From Flavobacterium sp. WV_118_3 (lineage in GTDB: Bacteria > Bacteroidota > Bacteroidia > Flavobacteriales > Flavobacteriaceae), in NCBI RefSeq assembly GCF_039778605.1, contig NZ_CP156060.1, forward strand, positions 2,480,001-2,544,000: 64,000 nt of DNA, read 5' to 3'. Both the position numbers and the translations under genes were made by a program. Of this stretch, positions 54,237 to 63,798 are shown in pieces. Below the pieces are notes generated by a model. The model was not told where the DNA came from. It was given only the letters and a program-made list of their open reading frames with translations, and searched no databases. Numbering within the stretch: position 1 is the stretch's first letter; the number at the start of each line of letters is the position of its first letter.

Positions 54237-57200
54237 ATGTTAAACAGCTACCAAAACAACCAAAAAACCGGCAACTTTTTTAAAGTTTCCGGTGCTTTTA
54301 ACGCAACTCCTCTTACCGTTAAAAACACTCCATTATTCAAAATAGTAGCCGGCTTATTATTGTGCTTCCAAATCGGACAGGCACAGGTAAGTTATTATAC
54401 TTTTTCGGAAAATACCGCGACCTACTCGTCCATATCCGGAACGACCGCCATTGCCACTTCATGGGATAATAACGCCGCCCTTAACATCCCTATCGGCTTT
54501 ACGTTTAATTACAACAGCACGAATTACACCACCTGTTCTATTTTGTCCAATGGTTTTATCACTTTTGGAACTACTGTAGCAGGCGATGCAGCCGGATACA
54601 ACCCGATTTCGGTAAACGGAGCCGGTTTTGACGGAGCAATCAGTGCTTTGGGGATGGATCTTAAAGACAACGGGAATGCAATTACCTATACCACTACCGG
54701 AACCGCTCCAAACCGGACTTTTATCGTACAATGGAATAATGTACGACGCGTATCTCAGTCCGGGAGTTTTAATTTCCAAATCCGATTAAGCGAAACAACC
54801 AATATCATACAAATCATTTATGGTTCCTGTTCGCCAAGCAGCACAACGACATTAAATGCCGAAGTAGGATTGCGAGGTCTTACCAATGCCGATTATAATA
54901 ACCGATCACAGAGTTCAAACAGCACCTGGTATGGTAATACGTCAAGCGGAACTTCCAACACCAACACCAACAGAACCCGAAGTAACAGTTATCCGAACAA
55001 CGGATTGGTGTATTCCTGGTATCCGCCGGATTACACCTACACCAACTGTACGCCGGCTTCTACCTCGTCGACCTATTATATTTCCAGTTATAAAATTACT
55101 GGTGCTATTGTGGAGGCGTCCAACACTTCCGGTTACAGTACCGGTGGTTATGGTGACTATACCAGTCTTGCTCCGGCTCAGCAAATTGCCGGATCGGATA
55201 TCAATATTTCGTTAATACTATCCGGAAGTTCCGGTACTACTCAATTTGTTAAAGCCTGGGTCGACTGGAATAAAAACGGTGATTTTACCGATGCCGGAGA
55301 AACGGTCTTTTCGCCTACGATTAGTGTCAGTTCTACAACATTTGGGTTTGTGATTCCAGCCGGAACCAATCCCGGTAATTACCGTGTACGTATTCGATCT
55401 TATTTATCAAGCTCTTCGTTTTCATCGTGCGGAAGTCTTTCCAATGGTGAAACAGAAGATTATTTGATCAAAGTAATTCCGGATTGCGGTGCTAAAATCA
55501 CCAGTGCTCCAACAGTTGAATCTTGTGGCACAGGCCCGGTAACCTTATCGGTAACCGGATCATCGGGCGTAACATCCTATCGCTGGTATACTACCGATAC
55601 CGGAGGTTCTCCTATTTCGGGCGCAACCGCTGCATCCTATACAACGCCATCGTTAAGTACTACGACAACTTATTATGTGACAGCCTTAAACGGCACTTGC
55701 GAATCGCTTACCCGTACTCCCATTATCGCTAAAATAAAACCGGTTCCGAATATCACCATTACACCGGCGTCTCCGGAAATATGCGGCGATTCCGATTATT
55801 TACAAATCTCGGCAGCCGGTAGCACGGAAGTAGTCGAATTGTTAAACGAAAATTTTGCAGGTACCGGATTGGGCAGTTTTACCAAATCGGGTAATGGAAC
55901 TACCACTACCGAATGGCAGCAAAAAACCAGTGTGTTTACCACGACAACGGCTACCTGGAAACCGGCTATCAACTCCGGATCGGTTGGCAATAAATTCGCG
56001 TTTACCACATCGGATGTAAACACTACCGGTAAAATTCTGATTATGACCACAACCAATTCGGTGAACACCACTAATTTTATCGATTTGACACTTAATTTCA
56101 GACACTATTTCTCTTACTATGGAAGTGGTGAAACAGCTAATATCGAGGTATCAACCGATAACGGAACCAATTGGACAACCGTAAAAACCTATACCTCCAC
56201 ACAAGGCTATCCCAGTAAATTCGCATCCGAAAGTATTCCACTAAACGCTTATGTAGGTGTTGCCAATTTAAAAATACGTTTCCGTTATGCAGCCGATTAC
56301 TGCGACGGTTGGGCCATTGATGATGTGGTACTATCCGGTACCCGTCCGTTAACGTCCAATTTTACATGGACCGGAGCAACGATCAATGCCTATATTGATG
56401 CCAATGGTACCACTCCTTATACCAATCAGGCTGTAAACGTGGTGTATATCAAACCATCGGCTTCCCAACTGGAAGTGAACAACTGGTCGTTTAATGCCAA
56501 TGTACAGCTCACCAATGGTTGTACCGCAACGAAACCCGTAACTGTTACCAACAAAACAAAAGTATGGCAGGGAATTAATGGCAACTGGAATGATCCGAAC
56601 AACTGGCTACCAGTGGGTGTACCGGCAAATGATAATTGTGTAATCATTAAACCAGCGACGAATTATTCGACTGTAAACGGTTCTAATTTTGAAGCGCAAG
56701 CCAAAACTCTAACCGTTCAGGCTAATGGCCGATTGGATATCCCAACCGGAAACGGCATTAAAGTGGTTAACACAATTAATGTAGTGACAAACGGAACTTT
56801 TAACCTGGATACCAGCGCAAGCATCGTACAGGTAAACAGTACTATCAATACCGGTATTGTTAACATTAAACGTACTACCCAACCGATGTATCGTTACGAT
56901 TATACCTATTGGAATTCACCGGTAACCTTAGCTTCCGGATTTACTTTGGGAATGTTATCTCCCAATACGTTATCCGATAAATACATGAGATGGCAGCCCA
57001 CTATTAGTGGTGGAAGCGGAAACTGGGCTACAGTAAGCTCCAGCACCGTTATGGATCCAAAAATCGGATATATCGTACGGGCACCACAAACTTTCAGTGT
57101 TAATCCACTTACTAAAACGACCTATACCGGAACTTTTATCGGAACACCAAACAATGGCGACATCACTATTCCCATAGCGGTGGGAACCGATGCCAATGTT

Positions 57201-58304
57201 GGCGGTAGTGTAACCGTAGATGATGATCAATGGAATCTGATCGGTAATCCGTATGCGTCTGCAATCGATATTGTAAGCTTTTTAAACGACCCTGCCAACA
57301 GTGCTTTAATGGATGGTACCGTATATCTTTGGACGCATAACACTCCGCCATCTGCACTGTCGCCAAGTCCGTTTTATGGTACGTATTCCTATAATTATAC
57401 GTCGGCCGACTATGCAACGGTAAACAAATTCGGTGCAACTGCTACGGCTGCCACAGGAGGAAGTCTGCCAAGCCGTTATATCGCTTCAGGACAAGCCTTT
57501 TTCGTTAAAGGTCTGGCAAACGGAAATGCCAAATTTACCAATAGCATGCGCGTGAGTTTACAAAATAACAGTTTTTTAAAAGCGGCCGATACCACCAAAA
57601 TCAATCCGGAAACACAAAGTGTAGCCGGAGGCGAACCGGAACAACATCGTATCTGGTTAAACTTAGCTAATGAATCCGGCGCTTTTAGTCAGATTTTGGT
57701 TGGCTATAATGCACAAGCTACAATGGGTTTTGACAGAAGTTTGGACGGTCAGTCATTTGGTGGTAACGGGGTTACCTTCTATTCAATAATCCCGGAAATG
57801 AATCTGACCATTCAGGCCCGTGCCTTACCGTTTAACGAACAGGATCAGATCCCATTAGGCTTTAATGCCGATTCGCAAAACACGTATGAAATTGGTATTG
57901 ATCATCTGGATGGCATTTTTAACACCCATGCCATTTACCTGGAAGATAAAATGCTAAACGTGATTTTTGATTTACGAACAGCGCCGTATTCCTTTACTTC
58001 CGCTGCCGGAACATTCAACAACCGTTTTGTATTGCGCTTTGCGAACAGTACTTTAGGAACCGGTGAATTTAGCCTTGAAAACGGCATCAAAGTATTACGC
58101 GGCAACGAATTGGCAGTACATTCGGCTACCGAAAAAATCAAAGATATTACAGCTTTTGATCTTTTAGGCCGTAAAATCGATGAATATAAAAACACTAATG
58201 AAAACGATATCATATTGAAAAACGTTAAAAAATCGTCCAGCGTGGTATTATTAAAAATCACATTGGAAAACGGTGCTACCGTAGACCGAAAAACGATTTT
58301 CTAA
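54237..58304 (+). CDS. Giant T9SS surface protein, tandem paralogue 2
   Basis: A 1355-residue protein with the same parts as paralogue 1: signal peptide ending QIGQAQ (about 45); beta-sandwich domain (about 50-260); GEVED domain with WVDWNKNGDFTDAGET (near 342) and NGETEDYLIKVI; Ig-like domain (about 416-500); anchor-J-like domain (about 528-701); 'WQGINGNWNDPNNWLP' unit (near 776); WNSPV module (from about 891); sorting domain (about 1288-1355, 'TAFDLLGRKIDEYKN', ending DRKTIF). Its last 400 residues are close to those of paralogue 3, so these two probably arose from the more recent duplication. The start follows the shared-leader argument; an ATG eight codons earlier (54213) and a TTG before that also lie in frame. 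Confidence 0.88.
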   Translation: MLNSYQNNQKTGNFFKVSGAFNATPLTVKNTPLFKIVAGLLLCFQIGQAQVSYYTFSENTATYSSISGTTAIATSWDNNAALNIPIGFTFNYNSTNYTTCSILSNGFITFGTTVAGDAAGYNPISVNGAGFDGAISALGMDLKDNGNAITYTTTGTAPNRTFIVQWNNVRRVSQSGSFNFQIRLSETTNIIQIIYGSCSPSSTTTLNAEVGLRGLTNADYNNRSQSSNSTWYGNTSSGTSNTNTNRTRSNSYPNNGLVYSWYPPDYTYTNCTPASTSSTYYISSYKITGAIVEASNTSGYSTGGYGDYTSLAPAQQIAGSDINISLILSGSSGTTQFVKAWVDWNKNGDFTDAGETVFSPTISVSSTTFGFVIPAGTNPGNYRVRIRSYLSSSSFSSCGSLSNGETEDYLIKVIPDCGAKITSAPTVESCGTGPVTLSVTGSSGVTSYRWYTTDTGGSPISGATAASYTTPSLSTTTTYYVTALNGTCESLTRTPIIAKIKPVPNITITPASPEICGDSDYLQISAAGSTEVVELLNENFAGTGLGSFTKSGNGTTTTEWQQKTSVFTTTTATWKPAINSGSVGNKFAFTTSDVNTTGKILIMTTTNSVNTTNFIDLTLNFRHYFSYYGSGETANIEVSTDNGTNWTTVKTYTSTQGYPSKFASESIPLNAYVGVANLKIRFRYAADYCDGWAIDDVVLSGTRPLTSNFTWTGATINAYIDANGTTPYTNQAVNVVYIKPSASQLEVNNWSFNANVQLTNGCTATKPVTVTNKTKVWQGINGNWNDPNNWLPVGVPANDNCVIIKPATNYSTVNGSNFEAQAKTLTVQANGRLDIPTGNGIKVVNTINVVTNGTFNLDTSASIVQVNSTINTGIVNIKRTTQPMYRYDYTYWNSPVTLASGFTLGMLSPNTLSDKYMRWQPTISGGSGNWATVSSSTVMDPKIGYIVRAPQTFSVNPLTKTTYTGTFIGTPNNGDITIPIAVGTDANVGGSVTVDDDQWNLIGNPYASAIDIVSFLNDPANSALMDGTVYLWTHNTPPSALSPSPFYGTYSYNYTSADYATVNKFGATATAATGGSLPSRYIASGQAFFVKGLANGNAKFTNSMRVSLQNNSFLKAADTTKINPETQSVAGGEPEQHRIWLNLANESGAFSQILVGYNAQATMGFDRSLDGQSFGGNGVTFYSIIPEMNLTIQARALPFNEQDQIPLGFNADSQNTYEIGIDHLDGIFNTHAIYLEDKMLNVIFDLRTAPYSFTSAAGTFNNRFVLRFANSTLGTGEFSLENGIKVLRGNELAVHSATEKIKDITAFDLLGRKIDEYKNTNENDIILKNVKKSSSVVLLKITLENGATVDRKTIF

Positions 58305-58327
58305 ACAATTAACAACATTTCAAGACC

Positions 58328-58358
58328 AATCCCCTGTTTACTCAGGGGATTTTTATTT
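58328..58358 (+). terminator. Terminator of giant paralogue 2
   Basis: A nine-pair stem (AATCCCCTG with CAGGGGATT, loop of six) followed by TTTATTTT, 23 bases after the stop codon. Confidence 0.88.
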
Positions 58359-58596
58359 TGTAACAAATCCACTTTATTTCGTTTTGTTTCAAACAAAATA
58401 ATCTTTTGGAATGGTGCCTCAAACTCCTCCATCCAAACCCTTTTCTACGTTTTTTTTACACAGAAAAACCTTGTAAAAAGCAAAAAACAAACCGCCCAAA
58501 TCTCCGAATCCAAAAAACAGATAACCATCAGAAAAACAATACAAATCAAAAATAAGGCTGTATCATAAAAGGTCATGTCGAGGTCAAAAATGCACT

Positions 58597-58626
58597 TTAT
58601 CGATTAAACAGAAACCTTCATCGAAA
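58597..58626 (+). promoter_or_regulatory. Paired CTTTATCGA operator of giant paralogue 3
   Basis: CTTTATCGA at 58597-58605 and CTTCATCGA at 58618-58626 (21-bp period, one substitution). TATTTTCG (58667-58674) begins exactly 40 bases after the second repeat; it departs from TAnnTTTG at the same position as the other two boxes, here with C. Confidence 0.82.
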
Positions 58627-58704
58627 TTCGGTTCCGAGACACCTTCTGTCTGCTTCTTAGTACATATTTTCGCACCGTAAAAATAACCCCAAAGATTTTT
58701 TAGT

Positions 58705-61700
58705 ATGTTAATTCGCCCCCGATTTACGTTTAAAATTGAAAATTTTTTCAACTCAAAAAGCAACCTACTTTCGTTGCTGCTTTTACTTGTTTGCGCTACC
58801 GGCTTCAGTCAGGTAAGCAACTATACTTTTTCCGAAAGCTCATCAAATTACACAGCTCTTTCCGGTGCTACTACTGTTTTTAACAGCAACTGGGACGACA
58901 ACGTATCCGCAAACAATATCGCAATTGGTTTTACGTTTAATTTTAACGGAACCAACTATACCACCTGTTCGATTAACTCAAACGGGTTTATCACATTCGG
59001 ATCAACAACTTCATCATCTTCAGAATACAGTCCTATTTCTTCTAGTACCGGATATGCCGGTGCGGTAAGTGCTGTGGGTATTGACATGGTAAACAACGGA
59101 AATGCGATTACCTATAAAACGATTGGAAGCGCACCAAACCGTGTTTTTGTAGTACAGTGGACTAATGCTGAGCGTAGTGCCCGTGGTGGTGATTTTAATT
59201 TTCAGATCCGTTTAAGTGAGACGACAAATGTTGTATCCATTTCGTACGGTTCTTGTGATCCATCCAACAACAACAATGTGAATGTTCAGGTTGGTTTAAG
59301 AGGAAGCAACAACAGCGATTATAACAATAGATCCCTTTCAAGCAACAATACCTGGGCTGGAAATACATCTGCCGGAACAGCCAATAATGCAACCGTAAGA
59401 ACACGTAACAATGTATATCCAAATACAAATCTTTTGTATACCTGGACTCCAGCAGCGGCTTGTACTGCTCCTACCGCACAACCTTCAGCACTTACGTTAA
59501 ATGGCATCACAGCTAATTCTATAAACGGTTCCTTTACCGCAGCAGCATCTGCTCCGGACAACTACCTTGTTATTGCCAATACAACCGGTACGGCTCCAAC
59601 AATTACCAACGGAACGAACTATTCTATCGGACAAAACTTAGGAAGCACTAATATTGTAATCGATAACGACGGCAATACTACTTTTAGCGCTACCGGACTT
59701 ACAGCCAATACAACGTATTATTTCTTTGTATACTCTTTTAACTCAAACTGTACAGGAGGTACAAAATACAGAACAACGTCTCCTTTAACCGGAAATGCTA
59801 AAACATTCGTATACTGTACGGCTACATCAACATCAAGCAATTACTATATCTCCAGTTTTAAAACAACAGGTGCTATTGTAGATGCTGTAAACAACAATTC
59901 CGGATACAGTACTTCTGGATATGGTGATTTTACCAGTTTGGACGCTGCGCAGCAAATTGCCGGTGGTGACCTTAACATCAGTGTGGTGCTAACAAGCCCT
60001 GGAACAGACAGACAATTTATCAAGGCTTGGGTTGACTGGAACAAAAACAACGATTTCACCGATAGCGGAGAAGAAGTATATGCTTCAAGTACTGGTATTT
60101 TATCGACTACTTTCGGATTTGTAATCCCGGCAGGAACAACTCCGGGTAACTATCGATTACGTATTCGTTCGGCTAATGCTGGTGGTATTGCTCCTTGTGG
60201 AAGTTATTCAAATGGAGAAACCGAAGATTATATCCTTACTGTTATTGCCGATTGTCCTGCAAAAATCCTTACTGCACCAACAGTAGAATCTTGTGGCGAA
60301 GGTCCTGTAACCTTAACCGTAACTGGATCGGCAGGAGTAACTTCTTATCGTTGGTACACCAGCGAAACCGGTGGTTCTCCAATTGCAGGTGCAACATCAG
60401 CAAGTTATACAACACCTTCGCTATCAATGTCGACAACTTATTATGTTACCGCTGTAAACGGTTCTTGCGAATCGTTGGTTCGAAGAGCTATCACCGCAAA
60501 AATCAAACCGGTACCAAACGTTACCATCACACCTTCTTCTCCGGAAATTTGTGGTGATGATAACTTTGTACAGATTTCTGCTGCAGGTAGCACAGAATTG
60601 GTAGAGCTTTTTAATGAAAATTTTGAAGGTAGCGGATTGGGTCTTTTCACTAAATCCGGTAATGGAACCAGCACTACCGAATGGCAACAAAAAACCAGTA
60701 TTTATACCACTACAACGGCCAACTGGAAACCTGCGATTAATTCAAGCACTGGAACTACAGGTAATAAATTTGCCTTCACAACTGCCGATGTATCCACTAG
60801 CGGAAAAGACATTATCTTAACAACAACAAATGCATATAATACTTCAACGTATCTGGATTTAACCTTAACGTTCCGTCAGTATTATTCGTACTATGGAAAT
60901 GGAGAGACTGCCAGCGTAGAAGTTTCAAAAGACAATGGATCCACATGGAACAGAGTGGTAAGTTATACGAATAGCCAAGGTGCTCCTAGCCGTTTTGTGA
61001 ATACTATTATTTACTTAAACGACTATATCGGAGTAAGCAATCTAAAAATCAGATTCCGTTACCAGGCAGGATACTGCGATGGATGGGCTATCGACGACGT
61101 AGTTTTATCAGGACACCGTCCGTTAACCTCCAACTTTACATGGTCGGGAGCAACTATCGATGCGTATATCGATGCCAACGGAACAATACCTTATACCAAT
61201 CAGGCTGTAAACACGGTATACATCAAACCCTCTACAGCACAATTAGAAGTAAGTAACTGGTCCTTTACAGCTAATGTTCAATTAACCAATGGTTGTACTG
61301 CTTCTAAACCGGTGAGTGTTACTAACAAATCGAAAGTATGGCAGGGTAATAATGGCAACTGGAATGATCCGAACAACTGGTTACCGGTAGGAGTTCCTAC
61401 AAGTGATAACTGTGTGATCATTAAGCCAACCAGCAATTCCTCAACCATTAATGGAACCAATTATGAAGCGCAGGCTAAAACCTTAACGGTTCGTACGAAT
61501 GGTCGTTTGGATATTCCGGCAACTAACGGAATCAAAGTGGTTAATAAAATTGACGTAAAAAATAACGGTACCTTAAATATAGACAATAACGCTAGTATCG
61601 TACAGGTAGACAATGTAGAAAATTCTGGAAATGTAAATATCAGACGTACAACAAAACCGATGTATCGCTATGATTTCACCTACTGGAATTCACCGGTAAC

Positions 61701-63075
61701 ATTAGCTTCCGGATATACATTAGCAATGTTATCTCCAAACACATTGGGTGACAAATACATGAAATGGCAACCAACTATCAATGGTGGTTACGGAAACTGG
61801 ATTAGCGTAAACAATTCGACCGCTATGGATCCAAGAATGGGTTACATCGTAAGAGCGCCACAAACGTTCGATCTTAATCCAAACAACAAAACTACCTATA
61901 CGGCTACTTTCGTAGGAACACCAAACAATGGAGATATTACAATTCCAATTGCTATCGGAACAGACGCAAACGTTGGCGGAGGTGTAACTGTAGATGATGA
62001 TCAGTGGAACTTAATCGGAAACCCTTATGCATCGGCTATCGATGTGGTGTCTTTCCTGACAGACAACACCAACAAAACATTGGTAGACGGTACGGTTTAT
62101 ATCTGGACGCACAATACACCTATAGGCAACACAAACCCTAGCCCGTTCTATGGTACATATGCCTATAACTATACTGCTGCTGATTATGCTACCGTAAATA
62201 AATTCGGAGCAACAGCAACCGCTGCAACCGGTGGAAGCGCACCAAGCCGTTATATCGCTTCCGGACAGGCTTTCTTCGTAAAAGGTTTAGCCAACGGAAA
62301 TGCGAAGTTTACAAACAGTATGCGTGTTACTGGTAAGAATGATAATTTCATGAAAAACGGTGGTACACCAATCAATCCGGAAACACAATCGGTTGCCGGT
62401 GGGGAATCGGAAAAACACCGTATTTGGTTGAATTTAGCGAATGAGAATGGTGCTTTTAGCCAAATCTTAGTAGGATATGATGAAGAAGCAACTATGGATT
62501 TCGACAGAGGTCTTGATGGACAGTCTTTCGGTGGAAACGGTGTAACCTTCTACTCGACTATTCCAGACATGAACCTGACCATTCAGGCACGTCCTTTACC
62601 GTTTAACCAAGCCGATCAGATTCCATTAGGTTTCAATGCCAACGCTCAGAATACCTACCAAATCGGAATTGATCACTTAGATGGAATTTTTGATACACAT
62701 GCAATTTATCTGGAAGATAAAACAACCAATACAATCCACGATTTAAGAACAGCACCATACTCGTTCACATCGGCTGCCGGTACTTTTAACGAACGTTTTG
62801 TATTGCGTTTTAACAATGGTACATTAGGAAACGGTGACTTTAGTCTTGAAAATGGCATCAAAGTATTACGCGGAAACGAATTGGCTGTAAACTCGGCTAA
62901 CGAAAGAATCAAAAACATCACCGCATTCGATGTTTTAGGACGAAAAATTGACGAGTATAAAAATGTAGGTGAAAACGAAATCGCCTTGAAAAATGTAAAA
63001 AAATCATCAAGTGTTGTTCTCTTAAAAATCACACTTGAAAACGGAGCTACGGTAGATCGTAAAACGATTTTCTAA
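58705..63075 (+). CDS. Giant T9SS surface protein, tandem paralogue 3, with extra FN3-like domain
   Basis: A 1456-residue protein. The signal peptide is shorter than in its paralogues (SLLLLLVCATGFSQ, ending near 36). Then: beta-sandwich domain (about 37-250); an inserted fibronectin-type-III-like domain (about 252-370, 'APTAQPSALTLNGITANSIN', 'FSATGLTANTTYYFFVYSF') that the other two lack; GEVED domain (about 372-512, WVDWNKNNDFTDSGEE); Ig-like domain (about 516-602); anchor-J-like domain (628-805); WQGNNGNWNDPNNWLP unit; WNSPV module (from about 992); T9SS sorting domain ending DRKTIF. Codon use is more strongly biased toward common codons (for example GGA, CCA, ACA) than in paralogue 1. 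The ATG at 58705 leaves a leader like that of the others. Confidence 0.9.
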   Translation: MLIRPRFTFKIENFFNSKSNLLSLLLLLVCATGFSQVSNYTFSESSSNYTALSGATTVFNSNWDDNVSANNIAIGFTFNFNGTNYTTCSINSNGFITFGSTTSSSSEYSPISSSTGYAGAVSAVGIDMVNNGNAITYKTIGSAPNRVFVVQWTNAERSARGGDFNFQIRLSETTNVVSISYGSCDPSNNNNVNVQVGLRGSNNSDYNNRSLSSNNTWAGNTSAGTANNATVRTRNNVYPNTNLLYTWTPAAACTAPTAQPSALTLNGITANSINGSFTAAASAPDNYLVIANTTGTAPTITNGTNYSIGQNLGSTNIVIDNDGNTTFSATGLTANTTYYFFVYSFNSNCTGGTKYRTTSPLTGNAKTFVYCTATSTSSNYYISSFKTTGAIVDAVNNNSGYSTSGYGDFTSLDAAQQIAGGDLNISVVLTSPGTDRQFIKAWVDWNKNNDFTDSGEEVYASSTGILSTTFGFVIPAGTTPGNYRLRIRSANAGGIAPCGSYSNGETEDYILTVIADCPAKILTAPTVESCGEGPVTLTVTGSAGVTSYRWYTSETGGSPIAGATSASYTTPSLSMSTTYYVTAVNGSCESLVRRAITAKIKPVPNVTITPSSPEICGDDNFVQISAAGSTELVELFNENFEGSGLGLFTKSGNGTSTTEWQQKTSIYTTTTANWKPAINSSTGTTGNKFAFTTADVSTSGKDIILTTTNAYNTSTYLDLTLTFRQYYSYYGNGETASVEVSKDNGSTWNRVVSYTNSQGAPSRFVNTIIYLNDYIGVSNLKIRFRYQAGYCDGWAIDDVVLSGHRPLTSNFTWSGATIDAYIDANGTIPYTNQAVNTVYIKPSTAQLEVSNWSFTANVQLTNGCTASKPVSVTNKSKVWQGNNGNWNDPNNWLPVGVPTSDNCVIIKPTSNSSTINGTNYEAQAKTLTVRTNGRLDIPATNGIKVVNKIDVKNNGTLNIDNNASIVQVDNVENSGNVNIRRTTKPMYRYDFTYWNSPVTLASGYTLAMLSPNTLGDKYMKWQPTINGGYGNWISVNNSTAMDPRMGYIVRAPQTFDLNPNNKTTYTATFVGTPNNGDITIPIAIGTDANVGGGVTVDDDQWNLIGNPYASAIDVVSFLTDNTNKTLVDGTVYIWTHNTPIGNTNPSPFYGTYAYNYTAADYATVNKFGATATAATGGSAPSRYIASGQAFFVKGLANGNAKFTNSMRVTGKNDNFMKNGGTPINPETQSVAGGESEKHRIWLNLANENGAFSQILVGYDEEATMDFDRGLDGQSFGGNGVTFYSTIPDMNLTIQARPLPFNQADQIPLGFNANAQNTYQIGIDHLDGIFDTHAIYLEDKTTNTIHDLRTAPYSFTSAAGTFNERFVLRFNNGTLGNGDFSLENGIKVLRGNELAVNSANERIKNITAFDVLGRKIDEYKNVGENEIALKNVKKSSSVVLLKITLENGATVDRKTIF

Positions 63076-63087
63076 TAACTTCCGAAT

Positions 63088-63133
63088 AAAAACCAATAAC
63101 CCCGATGATCGATCATCGGGGTTATTGGTTTTT
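63088..63133. terminator. Bidirectional terminator between paralogue 3 and the HExxH gene
   Basis: A perfect 23-bp-arm palindrome with no loop beyond the centre (AAAAACCAATAACCCCGATG and its complement as outer parts). The right arm covers the stop codon of the minus-strand gene at 63122. Confidence 0.9.
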
Positions 63134-63457
63134 TAGGTAATTTATAAAATGCCAAAATGGTCGTTTCGACAGATAATCCGGATTGGCTTCGTTCGCATAG
63201 GCTTCCCGTTCAAAACTGATATTCCGATAAGCCGTATGCCGATTACCATACTGCCGCCATCGGATCAGAAATTCGATCCCATACCCAATAAAAAAAGGAA
63301 CAATCAGCAATTCCAATTGTTGCCGGATATGGATCTTTTCATGATTCAGAAATACTGCATCATTTTTATCCTCCTTCCTCGCCACAAACACAAAAGGAAA
63401 AATGGTAATGCCCCGAAACCCTTTTGGCGTTAAATATTTTAATACAAGTACAATCAT
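63122..63457 (-). CDS. Small membrane-associated protein with HExxH motif
   Basis: A 111-residue protein from the ATG ending at 63457 (MIVLVLKYLTPKGFRG). It has HEKIH (near residue 40), a gluzincin-type zinc motif, followed by a hydrophobic segment (LELLIVPFFIGYGIEFLI) and 'SFEREAYANE' about 45 residues after the HEKIH motif, where gluzincins carry the third zinc ligand Glu. It resembles short conserved proteins of Flavobacteria annotated as hypothetical. A true protease would be unusually small; it could be a stripped gluzincin or a metal-binding membrane protein. An extended start at 63493 would overlap the divergent gene and is unlikely. Confidence 0.72.
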   Translation of the reverse strand: MIVLVLKYLTPKGFRGITIFPFVFVARKEDKNDAVFLNHEKIHIRQQLELLIVPFFIGYGIEFLIRWRQYGNRHTAYRNISFEREAYANEANPDYLSKRPFWHFINYLKNQ

Positions 63458-63472
63458 TAACGGTAAAGTTCC

Positions 63473-63480
63473 TAAATTTG
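63473..63480 (+). promoter_or_regulatory. Promoter -7 box of the DUF5522 gene
   Basis: TAAATTTG, an exact TAnnTTTG, ends five bases before the ATG at 63486, so the message would be leaderless or nearly so. Confidence 0.65.
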
Positions 63481-63485
63481 TCCGT

Positions 63486-63662
63486 ATGGACAACCAAAAT
63501 ACTAAAAATAAATTAATCCCCGGAGAAGACTATTATTTGTCCCCGGAAGGCTATAAAGTGTTCACAGAAGCCTTTCATTTAAAAAGAGGCTATTGCTGTA
63601 AAAACGGATGCCGCCATTGTCCGTATGGATTCAACAAAAACACCGGAACGATAAAAAAATAA
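63486..63662 (+). CDS. DUF5522 domain protein
   Basis: A 58-residue protein. The family core is plain: 'GEDYYLSPEGYKVFTEAFHL' (residues 13-32) then KRGYCCKNGCRHCPYGF (about 33-49), with four Cys and one His in a CCxxxCxHC pattern likely to bind zinc. It is soluble and ends in Lys residues. No function is known to me. The ATG at 63486 is the only reasonable start in frame after the promoter. It lies upstream of hutU, 136 bases away, in the same direction. Confidence 0.88.
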   Translation: MDNQNTKNKLIPGEDYYLSPEGYKVFTEAFHLKRGYCCKNGCRHCPYGFNKNTGTIKK

Positions 63663-63798
63663 AAAATGGATGCCATTTTAGTCCGCTATAAGATCAAAAT
63701 TTACAAATCCTACCACAGGTCGGATATCCGCTATCCATAGCCGGGAATTACCTGCGCATTTTTATCATTTTATAATACACGAAATTCACACAACAATC

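Larger units (their letters stand above)
58305..58704. other. Gap between paralogues 2 and 3
   Basis: No gene is seen. It contains the terminator of paralogue 2, about 220 bases of AT-rich sequence without recognised structure, and the operator and promoter of paralogue 3. Confidence 0.7.

Noticed and set aside
49741..63075. Repeats in the giant paralogues as a CRISPR or mobile element
   Set aside because: The similarity is long coding homology in three full-length genes; there are no short regular spacers, terminal inverted repeats or transposase.
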